A stretch of DNA of 64,000 nt from positions 293,502 to 357,501 of the forward strand of contig NZ_RJSF01000044.1 of assembly GCF_003725535.1 (NCBI RefSeq), in the 5' to 3' direction. Each line of letters begins with the position of its first letter. The first letter of the stretch is position 1. Shown here in pieces: positions 42,082 through 50,217 of the stretch. The stretch is from Nocardioides pocheonensis (GTDB lineage: Bacteria > Actinomycetota > Actinomycetes > Propionibacteriales > Nocardioidaceae). The position numbers and the translations under genes were made by a program. Under the pieces are notes generated by a model. It searched no databases, was not told the DNA's origin, and worked only from the letters and a program-made list of their open reading frames with translations.

Positions 42082-43842
42082 TCAGCGGTCGTAGTAGTCC
42101 GTCCGGGCCTGGAGGGCGTGCTGGTCCTCGCCGGCCAGCCAGGTGTCCCTGGTCTGCAGGTCGGCCGGCAGCGGCACCCGACAGGCCGCGCCCTTGCAGT
42201 CCTTGTACTGCTCCCACAGCCGGGCCATCTCGTCCCGGACCGCGGCGTAGCGCGGGTCGGAGTAGACGCTGTCCAGCTCGTTGGGATCGGCCATCTCGTC
42301 GTACAGCTCCGCGTCGCCGTTGGCGTAGCGGACCAGCTTCCACCGCCCCACGCGCAGCCCGGACGTCGTCAGGCCGGTGGGCAGGTCGGTCCACCGCTTG
42401 CGGTGCACGTCCTTGATCAGTCCCTCGGTCACGACGGGGATCGTCCACGGCTGGTCCGGGCCGGTCATCTCGGGCAGGTTCGAGGAGCCGTCCATGTCCG
42501 GCAGCGGCTTCGCGCCGGCCAGGTCGAGCACGGTGGCGGTGAGGTCCATCGTGGTGATCGGGTGGTAGCGGATGCCCTGCTCGATGCCGGGTCCGGCCAC
42601 CTGGAGCGGCACGTGGAGCACGGGCTCGTGGGCCTTGATCTTGCCCTCGCGCTGCCGGTGCTCGCCGAGGTAGTAGCCGTTGTCGGAGGTGAACACGATC
42701 ACCGTGTTGTCGTACTCGCCGGTCGCCTTGAGGCGCTGGACGATCTTGCCGAACTCCACGTCCCAGGCGTAGATCGACTCCGCGCGCTGCCGGGCGACGT
42801 CGCGCAGCCGCTGCTTCTCGACCGGCACCATCTCGCGCCACTTGCGGATGTTCTGCGGCTTGTCGCTGACGTCGGCCTCGGAGGGACCGTGGAGCGGAAC
42901 GCCCGGCGCGTGGGTGATCTGGCGGTCGAACCGGCCCTTGACCCAGTCCGGGCGCGCGGGGCTCGGGAACTGCTGCAGCCAGTACTTCGACTCGCGGTAC
43001 GGCGGCGGGTCGTCGCTCTCGACCGGGTCGCCGATGTGCGGCGCGACCGGGGTCACCCACATGAAGAACGGCTTGTCGTCGCGGTGGTACTTGGTGATCA
43101 GGCCACGCACCTCGTCGCCGATCACCGTCGAGGAGTACTGCCCCGTGTGCGGCACCGTGCGTCCGTTGATGTTCTGGGTGAACGCGAAGTAGTTGTAGGT
43201 GTTGCCCCAGTTGGGCGACCAGCGAGGGAACGGCGTCTCGATCCCGACCATCCAGTCGGTCCAGCCCGCGGGCACGTAGTGCTCGGACGGGCCGCCGGTG
43301 ACCCGCGACGGCTGGAGGCCGTACTGGTTGAGGTACTTGCCGACCAGCGCGGTGTCGTAGCCGGCGTCCTGCATCCGGCCGCCGATGGTCAGGTGGTCGT
43401 CGAGGGCGCCGAACCCGTACGGCGCCGTGTGGTAGAGCACCCCGTGGTTGTGGGCGTACTTCCCGAGCAGGAAGCTCGCGCGGGCCGGGCAGCACAGCGG
43501 GTACGGCGAGAACGAGTTGCGGAAGTCCAGGCCGCGGTCGCGCACGTAGCGGCGCGCGTTGGGGGCGAAGCGCAGCTCGTCGGAGCGCATGTCGTCGAGC
43601 ATCACGACCATGATGTTCGGCTTGGTGGCCGACGCGGGGCCACCGACGGTCCGGCCGTTCGGGTGCTCGCCGGGCGGGGGGACCGAGACTCCTGCCCGGT
43701 GCCCACCGGTCGCAGCGTGGCCGGGTCGCCCGGCGTACAGCGCGACCAGCGCGGCCAGGCAGGCGAACGCCGCGACCGCCGCCACCAGGACGGTCCGCGT
43801 GCGCGCGTCGGTGGGACGGGTGAGCACGATGCATGAGAACAC
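42082..43842 (-). CDS. Sulfatase (formylglycine type), membrane-anchored
   Basis: A 586-residue sulfatase. An N-terminal hydrophobic segment (VLVAAVAAFACLAALVALYAG) acts as signal or anchor. The domain begins KPNIMVVMLDDMRSDEL, where DD binds calcium. The formylglycine motif is C-C-P-A-R-A-S with the second Cys as the modified residue, and VFTSDNGYYLGEHRQ supplies the C-terminal metal ligands. I chose the GTG at 43842, while longer frames have no ribosome site. It resembles N-acetylglucosamine-6-sulfatases and arylsulfatases of polysaccharide degradation. Activation would need a formylglycine-generating enzyme encoded elsewhere. Confidence 0.87.
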   Translation of the reverse strand: MFSCIVLTRPTDARTRTVLVAAVAAFACLAALVALYAGRPGHAATGGHRAGVSVPPPGEHPNGRTVGGPASATKPNIMVVMLDDMRSDELRFAPNARRYVRDRGLDFRNSFSPYPLCCPARASFLLGKYAHNHGVLYHTAPYGFGALDDHLTIGGRMQDAGYDTALVGKYLNQYGLQPSRVTGGPSEHYVPAGWTDWMVGIETPFPRWSPNWGNTYNYFAFTQNINGRTVPHTGQYSSTVIGDEVRGLITKYHRDDKPFFMWVTPVAPHIGDPVESDDPPPYRESKYWLQQFPSPARPDWVKGRFDRQITHAPGVPLHGPSEADVSDKPQNIRKWREMVPVEKQRLRDVARQRAESIYAWDVEFGKIVQRLKATGEYDNTVIVFTSDNGYYLGEHRQREGKIKAHEPVLHVPLQVAGPGIEQGIRYHPITTMDLTATVLDLAGAKPLPDMDGSSNLPEMTGPDQPWTIPVVTEGLIKDVHRKRWTDLPTGLTTSGLRVGRWKLVRYANGDAELYDEMADPNELDSVYSDPRYAAVRDEMARLWEQYKDCKGAACRVPLPADLQTRDTWLAGEDQHALQARTDYYDR

Positions 43843-44027
43843 GGCGGAGGCACCCTTCGGAGAGGAACGACGAAAGTCTACCGTTGCACTACACAATGGC
43901 TCGTCCACAGGTGGGCCCCGAGAATTCACGTGTTCCTGCTGACGCCGGGGCGGAGGCCGGGATAGGAAGGACCTCACACGGCGCGCCGGCTCTCGGGGGC
44001 GTCGATCTTCTCGGAGGAGACACCGGC

Positions 44028-46826
44028 ATGTCCCAGCGCGTCCTTGCAGTCAGCCTGCGCGCCGCAATTGCTGCGGCGCTGGCCACCACCGGCTCGCTGG
44101 CGGCGGCCGGCACGTCGTCGGCCTCGACCACCGGCGCCGGCGTCGTGATCTCGGAGGTCTACGGCGCCGGGGGCAACACCGGTGCGGCGTACGACCACGA
44201 CTACGTCGAGCTGTTCAACCCGACGAACGCGCCGGTGAGCCTGGCCGGGATGTCGGTGCAGTACCGCTCGGCGACGGGCACCGGGAACCCGACGGGCGTC
44301 ACTGCGCTGACCGGCTCGATCGGCGCGAAGAGCTACTACCTGGTCGCCGAGGGCAGCGGTGGGGCCAACGGCGCTCCGCTGCCGACGGCGAACGTCACCG
44401 GTGCCGTCAACATGAGCGCCTCGGCCGGGACGGTCTTCCTGGCCAACCAGGCGACGGCTCTGACCGCCCCGCCGACGGGGTCGGTCACCGGCAATCCCGC
44501 CGTCGCCGACCTGGTCGGCTTCGGCACCAGCAACACCTTCGAGGCTGCCGCAGCCCCTGCGCAGTCGGCCACGACCTCGATCGCCCGCGACGCCGCCGGC
44601 AAGGACACCGACAGCAACGCCGCCGACCTGGTCGCCGGGCCGGGCACGCCCGGTGAGGCGCCGGGTGGATCGGCGGAGCCGCCGGCCACGGCGCTGCCGA
44701 TCGCGGACATCCAGGGCCCCACCGACGTGAGCCCGTACGTCGGGCAGGCGGTCTCGACCGACGGGGTGGTCACCGCGGCGTACCCGACGGGCGGGTTCAA
44801 CGGCTTCTACCTGCAGACCGGCGGCACCGGGGGTGACCTCGACCTCGGCACGCACACGAAGTCGGACGGGATCTTCGTCTTCTCCTCCGCGGCCGCCTCC
44901 GCGGTGCACCTCGGCGACCACGTGCAGGTGACCGGCAAGGTCGCCGAGTTCAACGGGCTGACCGAGCTCGTCCCGGCCGCCGCGTCCGACGTCAGCGCCC
45001 TCGCCTCCCCGGCGCCGGCGGTGAAGCCGGCGACCGTGGCGTGGCCGCGGACCGACGCGGCCCGCGAGTCGCTGGAGGGGATGCTGGTCGACCTGCAGGG
45101 GCCGTTCACCGTCGCGGACAACTACAGCCTCAACCAGTACGCCGAGATCGGGCTCGCCTCGGGCACCGAGCCGCTGTGGCAGCCGACCGAGGTCGCCGAC
45201 CCGCACGACGCCGCCGCGATCACGGCCGTGAACGCCGACAACGCGGCCCGCAAGGTCACGCTCGACGACGGTGCGACCACGAACTTCCTGACCACCGGCA
45301 AGAACACGGCGCTGCCGTGGCTCACCCAGGACCACCAGATCCGGGTCGGTGCGACGGCGTCGTTCACGGCGCCGCTGGTCGTGGACTACCGCAACGGGCT
45401 CTGGAAGCTCCAGCCGACCGGCCAGCTCACGGCAGCTGCCGCCGCGCCGGTGTCCTTCGCCCACACCCGCACCGAGGCGCCCGCCCCCGTCGGCGGTGAT
45501 GTGCAGATCGCGTCGTTCAACGTGCTCAACTACTTCCCGACCACGGGCGCCGACTACGTCGCGTCGGGCGGCACCTGCACCTGGTACGACGACCGCGTCG
45601 GTGAGCACGTCACCGTGCGGGACTGCACCGGCCCGAACGGCGAGCCCGGTCCGCGCGGCGCGGCCGACGCCGGCGACCTGGCCCGCCAGCAGGCGAAGAT
45701 CGTGCGCGCGATCAACGGCCTCGGTGCCGACGTCGTCTCGCTCGAGGAGATCGAGAACTCCGCGAAGTTCGGGCTGCCGCGCGACGCCGCGGTCAGCACC
45801 TTGGTCGACGCGCTCAACGCGGCCGCCGGCGCCGGCACCTGGAGCTACGTGTCCACCCCGTCGAACATCGGCGACCAGGCCGACGAGGACGTCATCCGGA
45901 CCGCGTTCCTCTACCGCACCTCGGTCGTCGCCCCGGTCGGTGAGTCCGTCGTCGACGACGCTCCCGAGTTCGATGTGGCCCGCGACCCGCTGGCGCAGAC
46001 CTTCCAGCCCGTCGGCCGCACGAGTGCCTCGCGCTTCGTGGTGATCGTCAACCACTTCAAGTCCAAGGGCTCCGGCCCCGACGACGGCACCGGGCAGGGC
46101 AACTCGAACCCCCAGCGGGTCGCGCAGGCCCAGCAGCTGGTCACCTTCGCCGACCAGGTCAAGGCCGCGTCCGGCACCGACCGGGTGTTCCTCTCCGGCG
46201 ACTTCAACGCCTACACCGAGGAGGACCCGATCAAGGTCCTCCACGACGCCGGCTACACGGACATCGGCTCGCACGAGTCGCCGGGCGAGCACACGTACCT
46301 CTTCGACGGCGTGGTCGGCTCCCTCGACCACGTGCTCGCGAACGCACCCGCGCTCGCCACGGTCACGGGTGCGCACGTGTGGAACATCAACTCCGTCGAG
46401 CCGGTCGCGCTGGAGTACAGCCGGTTCGACTACAACCTGACCGACTTCTACTCCGCGGATCCCTACCGTGCCTCCGACCACGACCCGCTGCTGGTCGGGC
46501 TCGACACGACCGCCGAGCCGGTCGCCACCACGATCTCGGCCGACGTCTCGCCCGACCCGGTCCTGACCGCGAAGCAGGACCGGGAGCCCGGTGAGGTCAG
46601 CATCCACGTGACCTCGCCGCGGGACACGGTCGACGCCGGCACGGTCGAGGTGTACGACGGCAGCGTGCTCGTCGGCACGACCAACGTCTCGGCGACGGGC
46701 GTCGCGTCGCTGACCCTTCCGGCGTACCGGCACAAGGGCGCGCACGCGCTGACCGTGCATTACCTCGGCACGCCGCTGTTCGCGCCGTCGGAGACGACCG
46801 TGGCGTTCGAGGTGAGCAACAAGTAG
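44028..46826 (+). CDS. ExeM/NucH-like extracellular endonuclease
   Basis: A 932-residue secreted protein. The signal peptide ends near residue 36. A lamin-tail domain (about 38-150, VVISEVYGAGGNTGAAYDHDYVELFNPT) is followed by an OB-like region (about 215-480). The endonuclease/exonuclease/phosphatase domain (about 490-830) has IASFNVLNYF, SLEEIEN, VNHFKSKG, LSGDFNAY, SLDHVLAN and SDHDPLLVG. The C-terminal Ig-like repeat (about 835-932) binds surfaces. GGAGGAGA precedes the ATG. This is the ExeM layout of enzymes that degrade extracellular DNA for phosphate, nutrition or biofilm remodelling. Confidence 0.9.
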   Translation: MSQRVLAVSLRAAIAAALATTGSLAAAGTSSASTTGAGVVISEVYGAGGNTGAAYDHDYVELFNPTNAPVSLAGMSVQYRSATGTGNPTGVTALTGSIGAKSYYLVAEGSGGANGAPLPTANVTGAVNMSASAGTVFLANQATALTAPPTGSVTGNPAVADLVGFGTSNTFEAAAAPAQSATTSIARDAAGKDTDSNAADLVAGPGTPGEAPGGSAEPPATALPIADIQGPTDVSPYVGQAVSTDGVVTAAYPTGGFNGFYLQTGGTGGDLDLGTHTKSDGIFVFSSAAASAVHLGDHVQVTGKVAEFNGLTELVPAAASDVSALASPAPAVKPATVAWPRTDAARESLEGMLVDLQGPFTVADNYSLNQYAEIGLASGTEPLWQPTEVADPHDAAAITAVNADNAARKVTLDDGATTNFLTTGKNTALPWLTQDHQIRVGATASFTAPLVVDYRNGLWKLQPTGQLTAAAAAPVSFAHTRTEAPAPVGGDVQIASFNVLNYFPTTGADYVASGGTCTWYDDRVGEHVTVRDCTGPNGEPGPRGAADAGDLARQQAKIVRAINGLGADVVSLEEIENSAKFGLPRDAAVSTLVDALNAAAGAGTWSYVSTPSNIGDQADEDVIRTAFLYRTSVVAPVGESVVDDAPEFDVARDPLAQTFQPVGRTSASRFVVIVNHFKSKGSGPDDGTGQGNSNPQRVAQAQQLVTFADQVKAASGTDRVFLSGDFNAYTEEDPIKVLHDAGYTDIGSHESPGEHTYLFDGVVGSLDHVLANAPALATVTGAHVWNINSVEPVALEYSRFDYNLTDFYSADPYRASDHDPLLVGLDTTAEPVATTISADVSPDPVLTAKQDREPGEVSIHVTSPRDTVDAGTVEVYDGSVLVGTTNVSATGVASLTLPAYRHKGAHALTVHYLGTPLFAPSETTVAFEVSNK

Positions 46827-46835
46827 AAGCAGCGT

Positions 46836-46943
46836 CGGTGGTTGAGGTGCGGTTGCGCAGCAACCGCCTCGAAACCCGGCGAGGCGGCAGGGTCCGGTGG
46901 TTGAGGTGCGGTTGCGCAGCAACCGCCTCGAAACCCGGCGAGG
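46836..46943. repeat. Tandem pair of REP-like palindromic repeats
   Basis: Two 49-bp copies (46836-46884 and 46895-46943) begin CGGTGGTTGAGGTGCGGTTG and contain the stem GCGGTTG-CGCAG-CAACCGC. They end CTCGAAACCCGGCGAGG. A relative with a different stem lies at 49317-49392. They are intergenic and resemble the GGTTGAGGTGCGAG...CCTCGAAACC family scattered in nocardioform genomes. Confidence 0.85.
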
Positions 46944-46977
46944 TGGTCGAGCCTGCCGCAACCCCTACCGTGTCCTC

Positions 46978-47424
46978 GTGCGCCGCCTCGTCCTCCTCCT
47001 CGCCGTGCTCCTGGTGAACCTCCCGGCGGTGCACCAGGCGTGGACCGACCACCAGATCTCCCGCGACGGCCGCGACGTGGAGGCGGTGGTCCTCGAGGCG
47101 CGCACGATCCAGGGGCGCCACCTGGTCGACTACCGGCTGCCGAAGGACCTCGACCCGGCGGGCCGCCGGTTCTCCGCGTCGGTCGACGACGCGGCGTACG
47201 AGCTGGCCCGGACGACCGACCGGCTGGCCGTGCGCGTGATCCCGGGAAGGCCCGGCGCCAACCGACCCGACGGGGAGGTGTCCAGCCCGATCTTCGTGGT
47301 CGCCGCCGTGGGGGCCGATCTGGTCCTGCTGCTGATCGCGGGCCTGTGGTGGTGGCGACGCCGCTGGGGTGAGAACCCGGGGGCCGTCACCGGTGGTCCC
47401 CCCGGCGAGGACAGGCTCGCCTGA
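46978..47424 (+). CDS. Small membrane protein of unknown function (DUF3592-like)
   Basis: A 148-residue protein with one membrane span at each end (LVLLLAVLLVNLP and FVVAAVGADLVLLLIAGLWWW) and about 85 extracytoplasmic residues of beta character between them (VEAVVLEARTIQGRHLVDYRLP). This layout resembles DUF3592 proteins, but I am not certain of the family. The GTG at 46978 stands six bases after TACCGT (46966-46971), fitting leaderless translation. An upstream frame through the REP repeats is not credible. Confidence 0.65.
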   Translation: MRRLVLLLAVLLVNLPAVHQAWTDHQISRDGRDVEAVVLEARTIQGRHLVDYRLPKDLDPAGRRFSASVDDAAYELARTTDRLAVRVIPGRPGANRPDGEVSSPIFVVAAVGADLVLLLIAGLWWWRRRWGENPGAVTGGPPGEDRLA

Positions 47425-47436
47425 ACTTTACAAGTC

Positions 47437-47486
47437 ACAAGGTCTTGTCAAGCGGCTTTACATTCCGTACCTTCTTGTCAAGTGGC
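47437..47486 (+). promoter_or_regulatory. alkB promoter with paired operator boxes
   Basis: Two 13-bp boxes, CTTGTCAAGCGGC (47444-47456) and CTTGTCAAGTGGC (47474-47486), differ at one base and are exactly 30 bp apart, three helical turns. TTGTCA (47445-47450) and TACCTT (47468-47473) form a 17-bp-spaced promoter whose -35 lies in box 1 and whose start point falls in box 2. Box 1 also belongs to the palindrome ACAAG-GT-CTTGT (47437-47448). Binding by the TetR protein at 49421 would block the promoter. The regulator assignment is inferred. Confidence 0.65.
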
Positions 47487-47524
47487 CCGACCCTCCCCGG
47501 GCCCCTTCCGGCAAGGAGTGATCC

Positions 47525-49066
47525 ATGACGACGGACTACATCGCGAACTCGACGGTCCCCGAGGGGTCCAGCGACCGGTGGCGCGACAAGAAGCGCTACC
47601 TCTGGCTGATCGGGCTGGTGGTCCCGAGCCTGGCCTTCGTCGCCGCGACGGCGTTCATCGTGACCGGCTGGGGAGCCTGGCTGTGGATCGGCCCGATCAT
47701 CATCCTCGGCGTGGTGCCGGCGATCGACCTGATCGCCGGCCTGGACAAGTCCAACCCGCCCGACGACGTGATCGAGCAGCTGGAGAACGACAAGTACTAC
47801 CGCTGGATCACGTTCCTCTTCCTGCCGATCCAGTACGCCGGGTTCGTCGGCGCCTTCGCCGTGCTGGCCGGGGAGAACCCCGCCGGCTGGCTCGTGAACC
47901 TGCTCGGTGTGCACGACTGGGCCGCCGGACTGCCCTTCGCCGACCGGCTGCTCGCGCAGGACCTCGGCCTCAACGTGGTCGACAAGATCGGCCTGGCGAT
48001 CTCGATCGGCTCGATCGGCGGCATCGGCATCAACACCGCCCACGAGCTCGGCCACAAGCGCGAGGCCAACGAGCGCTGGCTCTCGAAGATCGCGCTGGCG
48101 CAGAGCTTCTACGGCCACTTCTACATCGAGCACAACCGCGGCCACCACGTCCGCGTCGCGACCCCGGAGGACCCGGCATCGAGCCGGTTCGGCGAGAACT
48201 TCTACCAGTTCTGGCCGCGCACGGTCGGCGGCTCCCTGAGGAGCGCGTGGAACCTCGAGAAGAAGCGCTACGCCCGCAAGCACACGCACCCGTTCCACCT
48301 CGGCAACGACGTGCTCAACGCCTGGCTGATGTCGGCGGTGCTGTGGGGCGCGATCATCGCGGCCTTCGGGTGGGGCGTGGCGCCGTACCTGGTGATCCAG
48401 GCGGTGATGGGCTTCAGCCTGCTCGAGGTCGTGAACTACATGGAGCACTACGGGATGCTGCGCCAGAAGGTCGGCATCGGCGACCGGCAGCGCTACGAGC
48501 GGGTCGACCCGTCGCACAGCTGGAACTCCAACAACATCGCGACCAACGTGCTGCTCTACCACCTGCAGCGGCACAGCGACCACCACGCGAACCCGACCCG
48601 GCGCTACCAGACGCTGCGTGACTTCGAGGAGTCGCCGGTGCTGCCGACCGGGTACGCCGGGATGATCGTGCTCGCGCTGTTCCCGCCGGTCTGGCGCCGC
48701 GTGATGGACCCGAGGGTGGTCGCGCACTTCGGCGGCGACCTGACCCGCGCGAACCTCCAGCCCCGCAAGCGCGCGAAGATCCTGGCGCGCTACGGACTGA
48801 CCGAGCGCGAGAACGAGCGCCTGGCCGCGATCAAGGCGGCCGACGACGCCGCCGCGGCAGCGAGGGCGGCGGCCGAGGTGCTGGCCGCGCGCTGCCCGGG
48901 TTGCGGCTTCGTCTACGAGGTGGCCGCGGGGTGCGAGCACGAGGGTTTCGCCGCCGGCACCGCGTGGAACGACATCCCCGACGACTGGTGCTGCCCCGAC
49001 TGCGGCGTGCGCGAGAAGGTCGACTTCGTGCCGTTCGACCCGAGCGTCAAGGAGGGCGTCCGATGA
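47525..49066 (+). CDS. alkB: Alkane 1-monooxygenase fused to rubredoxin
   Basis: A 513-residue AlkB-rubredoxin fusion. The membrane hydroxylase (about 1-410) has several spans and the diiron histidine boxes HELGHK (173), EHNRGHH (202), NYMEHYG and LQRHSDHH (about 346). A helical linker rich in Ala and Glu (about 415-455) leads to a rubredoxin with CPGCG (457) and CCPDCG (about 494). Hydroxylation of the terminal methyl of n-alkanes uses electrons passed through the attached rubredoxin. Such fusions are known in Dietzia, Nocardioides and relatives. It is followed by a ferredoxin and a TetR gene. Confidence 0.95.
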   Translation: MTTDYIANSTVPEGSSDRWRDKKRYLWLIGLVVPSLAFVAATAFIVTGWGAWLWIGPIIILGVVPAIDLIAGLDKSNPPDDVIEQLENDKYYRWITFLFLPIQYAGFVGAFAVLAGENPAGWLVNLLGVHDWAAGLPFADRLLAQDLGLNVVDKIGLAISIGSIGGIGINTAHELGHKREANERWLSKIALAQSFYGHFYIEHNRGHHVRVATPEDPASSRFGENFYQFWPRTVGGSLRSAWNLEKKRYARKHTHPFHLGNDVLNAWLMSAVLWGAIIAAFGWGVAPYLVIQAVMGFSLLEVVNYMEHYGMLRQKVGIGDRQRYERVDPSHSWNSNNIATNVLLYHLQRHSDHHANPTRRYQTLRDFEESPVLPTGYAGMIVLALFPPVWRRVMDPRVVAHFGGDLTRANLQPRKRAKILARYGLTERENERLAAIKAADDAAAAARAAAEVLAARCPGCGFVYEVAAGCEHEGFAAGTAWNDIPDDWCCPDCGVREKVDFVPFDPSVKEGVR

Positions 49067-49122
49067 GAAACCACCCCAACGGACCGCTCGCTGCGCTCGC
49101 GCTTCGCCGGGGGCCCCGATGA
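49063..49122 (+). other. 19-codon coupling ORF between alkB and ferredoxin
   Basis: The ATG overlaps the alkB stop (ATGA) and the TGA overlaps the ferredoxin ATG (ATGA), so ribosomes could pass from alkB to the ferredoxin through MRNHPNGPLAALALRRGPR. The sequence is GC-rich and repeat-like (CTCGCTGCGCTCGCGC), so it may be an insertion whose length happens to preserve coupling. No ribosome site is seen for the ferredoxin itself. Confidence 0.4.
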
Positions 49123-49310
49123 GGATCGTCGTGGACCGTGACCTGTGCGACGGGCACGGCATGTGCGAGGCGATGGCGCACGAGTACTTCGAGCTCGACG
49201 ACGACGACGTGATGCGCGTGCTCGTGGAGTCTCCTCCGGAGTCCGAGCGTGCGAAGGTGCACGCCGCGGTGCAGTCGTGCCCGGCACTCGCGCTGAGCCT
49301 GCAAGACTAG
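49119..49310 (+). CDS. [3Fe-4S]-type ferredoxin
   Basis: A 63-residue ferredoxin. It begins MRIVVDRDLCDGHGMCEAMA with cluster cysteines at about 10 and 16 and a third in QSCPALAL near the end. The second-motif position is His/Gly rather than Cys, giving three ligands, as in ferredoxins that serve actinobacterial P450s. Here it may donate electrons to the AlkB rubredoxin domain, replacing the usual rubA2. No reductase gene lies nearby. Confidence 0.88.
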   Translation: MRIVVDRDLCDGHGMCEAMAHEYFELDDDDVMRVLVESPPESERAKVHAAVQSCPALALSLQD

Positions 49311-49316
49311 GGAACC

Positions 49317-49392
49317 CCGGTGGTTGAGGTGCGAGCGCCAGCGCTTGTACTGAGGTGCGAGCGCCAGCGAGCCTCGAAGTGAGCCTCGAAAC
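49317..49392. repeat. Rearranged REP-like repeat
   Basis: Inside GGTGGTTGAGG...CCTCGAAACC an 18-bp unit GAGGTGCGAGCGCCAGCG occurs twice (49326-49343 and 49352-49369), and GAGCCTCGAA occurs twice near the end. It belongs to the same family as 46836-46943 and appears internally duplicated. Confidence 0.75.
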
Positions 49393-49420
49393 CTCCGGGA
49401 CCGACGCGAGGGGAGGGACC

Positions 49421-50080
49421 GTGGACGCAGTGACACCGCGCCCTGCGCTGTCCGCCCTCCTCGGGGTCGACGAGGCCGGCGGCCCGTCGGGGCAGTCCGT
49501 GCCGCAGGGCGGCTGGCGGGCGCGCCTGATCGCGCAGGCGGCGGAGCTGACCCGGTCCGGAGGCTGGCAGGCGATCACGATGGCCAAGCTCGCCGACCGC
49601 GTCGGCGTCAGCCGCCAGACCGTGTACAACGAGATCGGCTCGAAGCGGCAGCTGGCCGAGGCGATGATCATGCACGAGCTCGAGGTGTTCCTCCAGGCGG
49701 TCGACGCCGCCTTCGAGGAGCACCCTGAGTCGCTCGTCGACGCGATCCGCGAGGCGGCCACCCGGGTGCTCGAGATGGCCCGCACCAACCCGCTCCTGCA
49801 CGCCGTCCTGTCCGCCAGCCACGGCGCCGAGAGCGCGCTGCTTCCGCTGCTGACCACCCAGGTCGAGCCGCTGATCGAGGCCGCCCACGGGCTGGTCCGC
49901 CGCCACCTCGACACCTACGACCACGGCCTCGACGAGGACCGCATCGACCCGCTGGTCGACATGGTGATCCGGCTGGTGCTCAGCCACGTCACCGCGCCGA
50001 GCACCTCGCCGCGCGAGACCGCCGACAACATCGCCTGGATCGCGGCCCGGGTGCTGGCCTCGGCGCGGGCCCACGCGTGA
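49421..50080 (+). CDS. TetR-family regulator (AlkX/AlkU-like)
   Basis: A 219-residue TetR protein. The HTH reads AAELTRSGGWQAITMAKLADRVGVSRQTVYNEIGSKRQLAEAM, with the ligand-binding helical domain after residue 80. The GTG at 49421 is preceded by GGGAGGGACC. The position downstream of alkB and ferredoxin matches the alkB-rubA-alkU/alkX layout of Rhodococcus and Dietzia, where the TetR protein represses alkB and is relieved by fatty acids. The CTTGTCAAG boxes at the alkB promoter are its likely operators. Confidence 0.87.
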   Translation: MDAVTPRPALSALLGVDEAGGPSGQSVPQGGWRARLIAQAAELTRSGGWQAITMAKLADRVGVSRQTVYNEIGSKRQLAEAMIMHELEVFLQAVDAAFEEHPESLVDAIREAATRVLEMARTNPLLHAVLSASHGAESALLPLLTTQVEPLIEAAHGLVRRHLDTYDHGLDEDRIDPLVDMVIRLVLSHVTAPSTSPRETADNIAWIAARVLASARAHA

Positions 50081-50217
50081 CCCCGGTCGGGGACGTCCGG
50101 GGAGCCCGGACGAACGGCTGAGGAGTCCTCGGGCGCTTCGTTAGCATGGATCCTTCCGGGAGGCGGCGCCGCAGGGGGAGCGGCAGGATCGACCGCGCGA
50201 CGTGGGGGCGGAGGGAC

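Noticed and set aside
46836..46943. Two-unit repeat considered as a CRISPR array
   Set aside because: Units are adjacent palindromic REP-like copies with a 10-bp gap; there is no spacer array and no cas genes.
43974..46961. 995-residue minus-strand open frame opposite the ExeM-like nuclease
   Set aside because: Composition is shadow-like and no domain is seen; the plus frame has the full ExeM layout.
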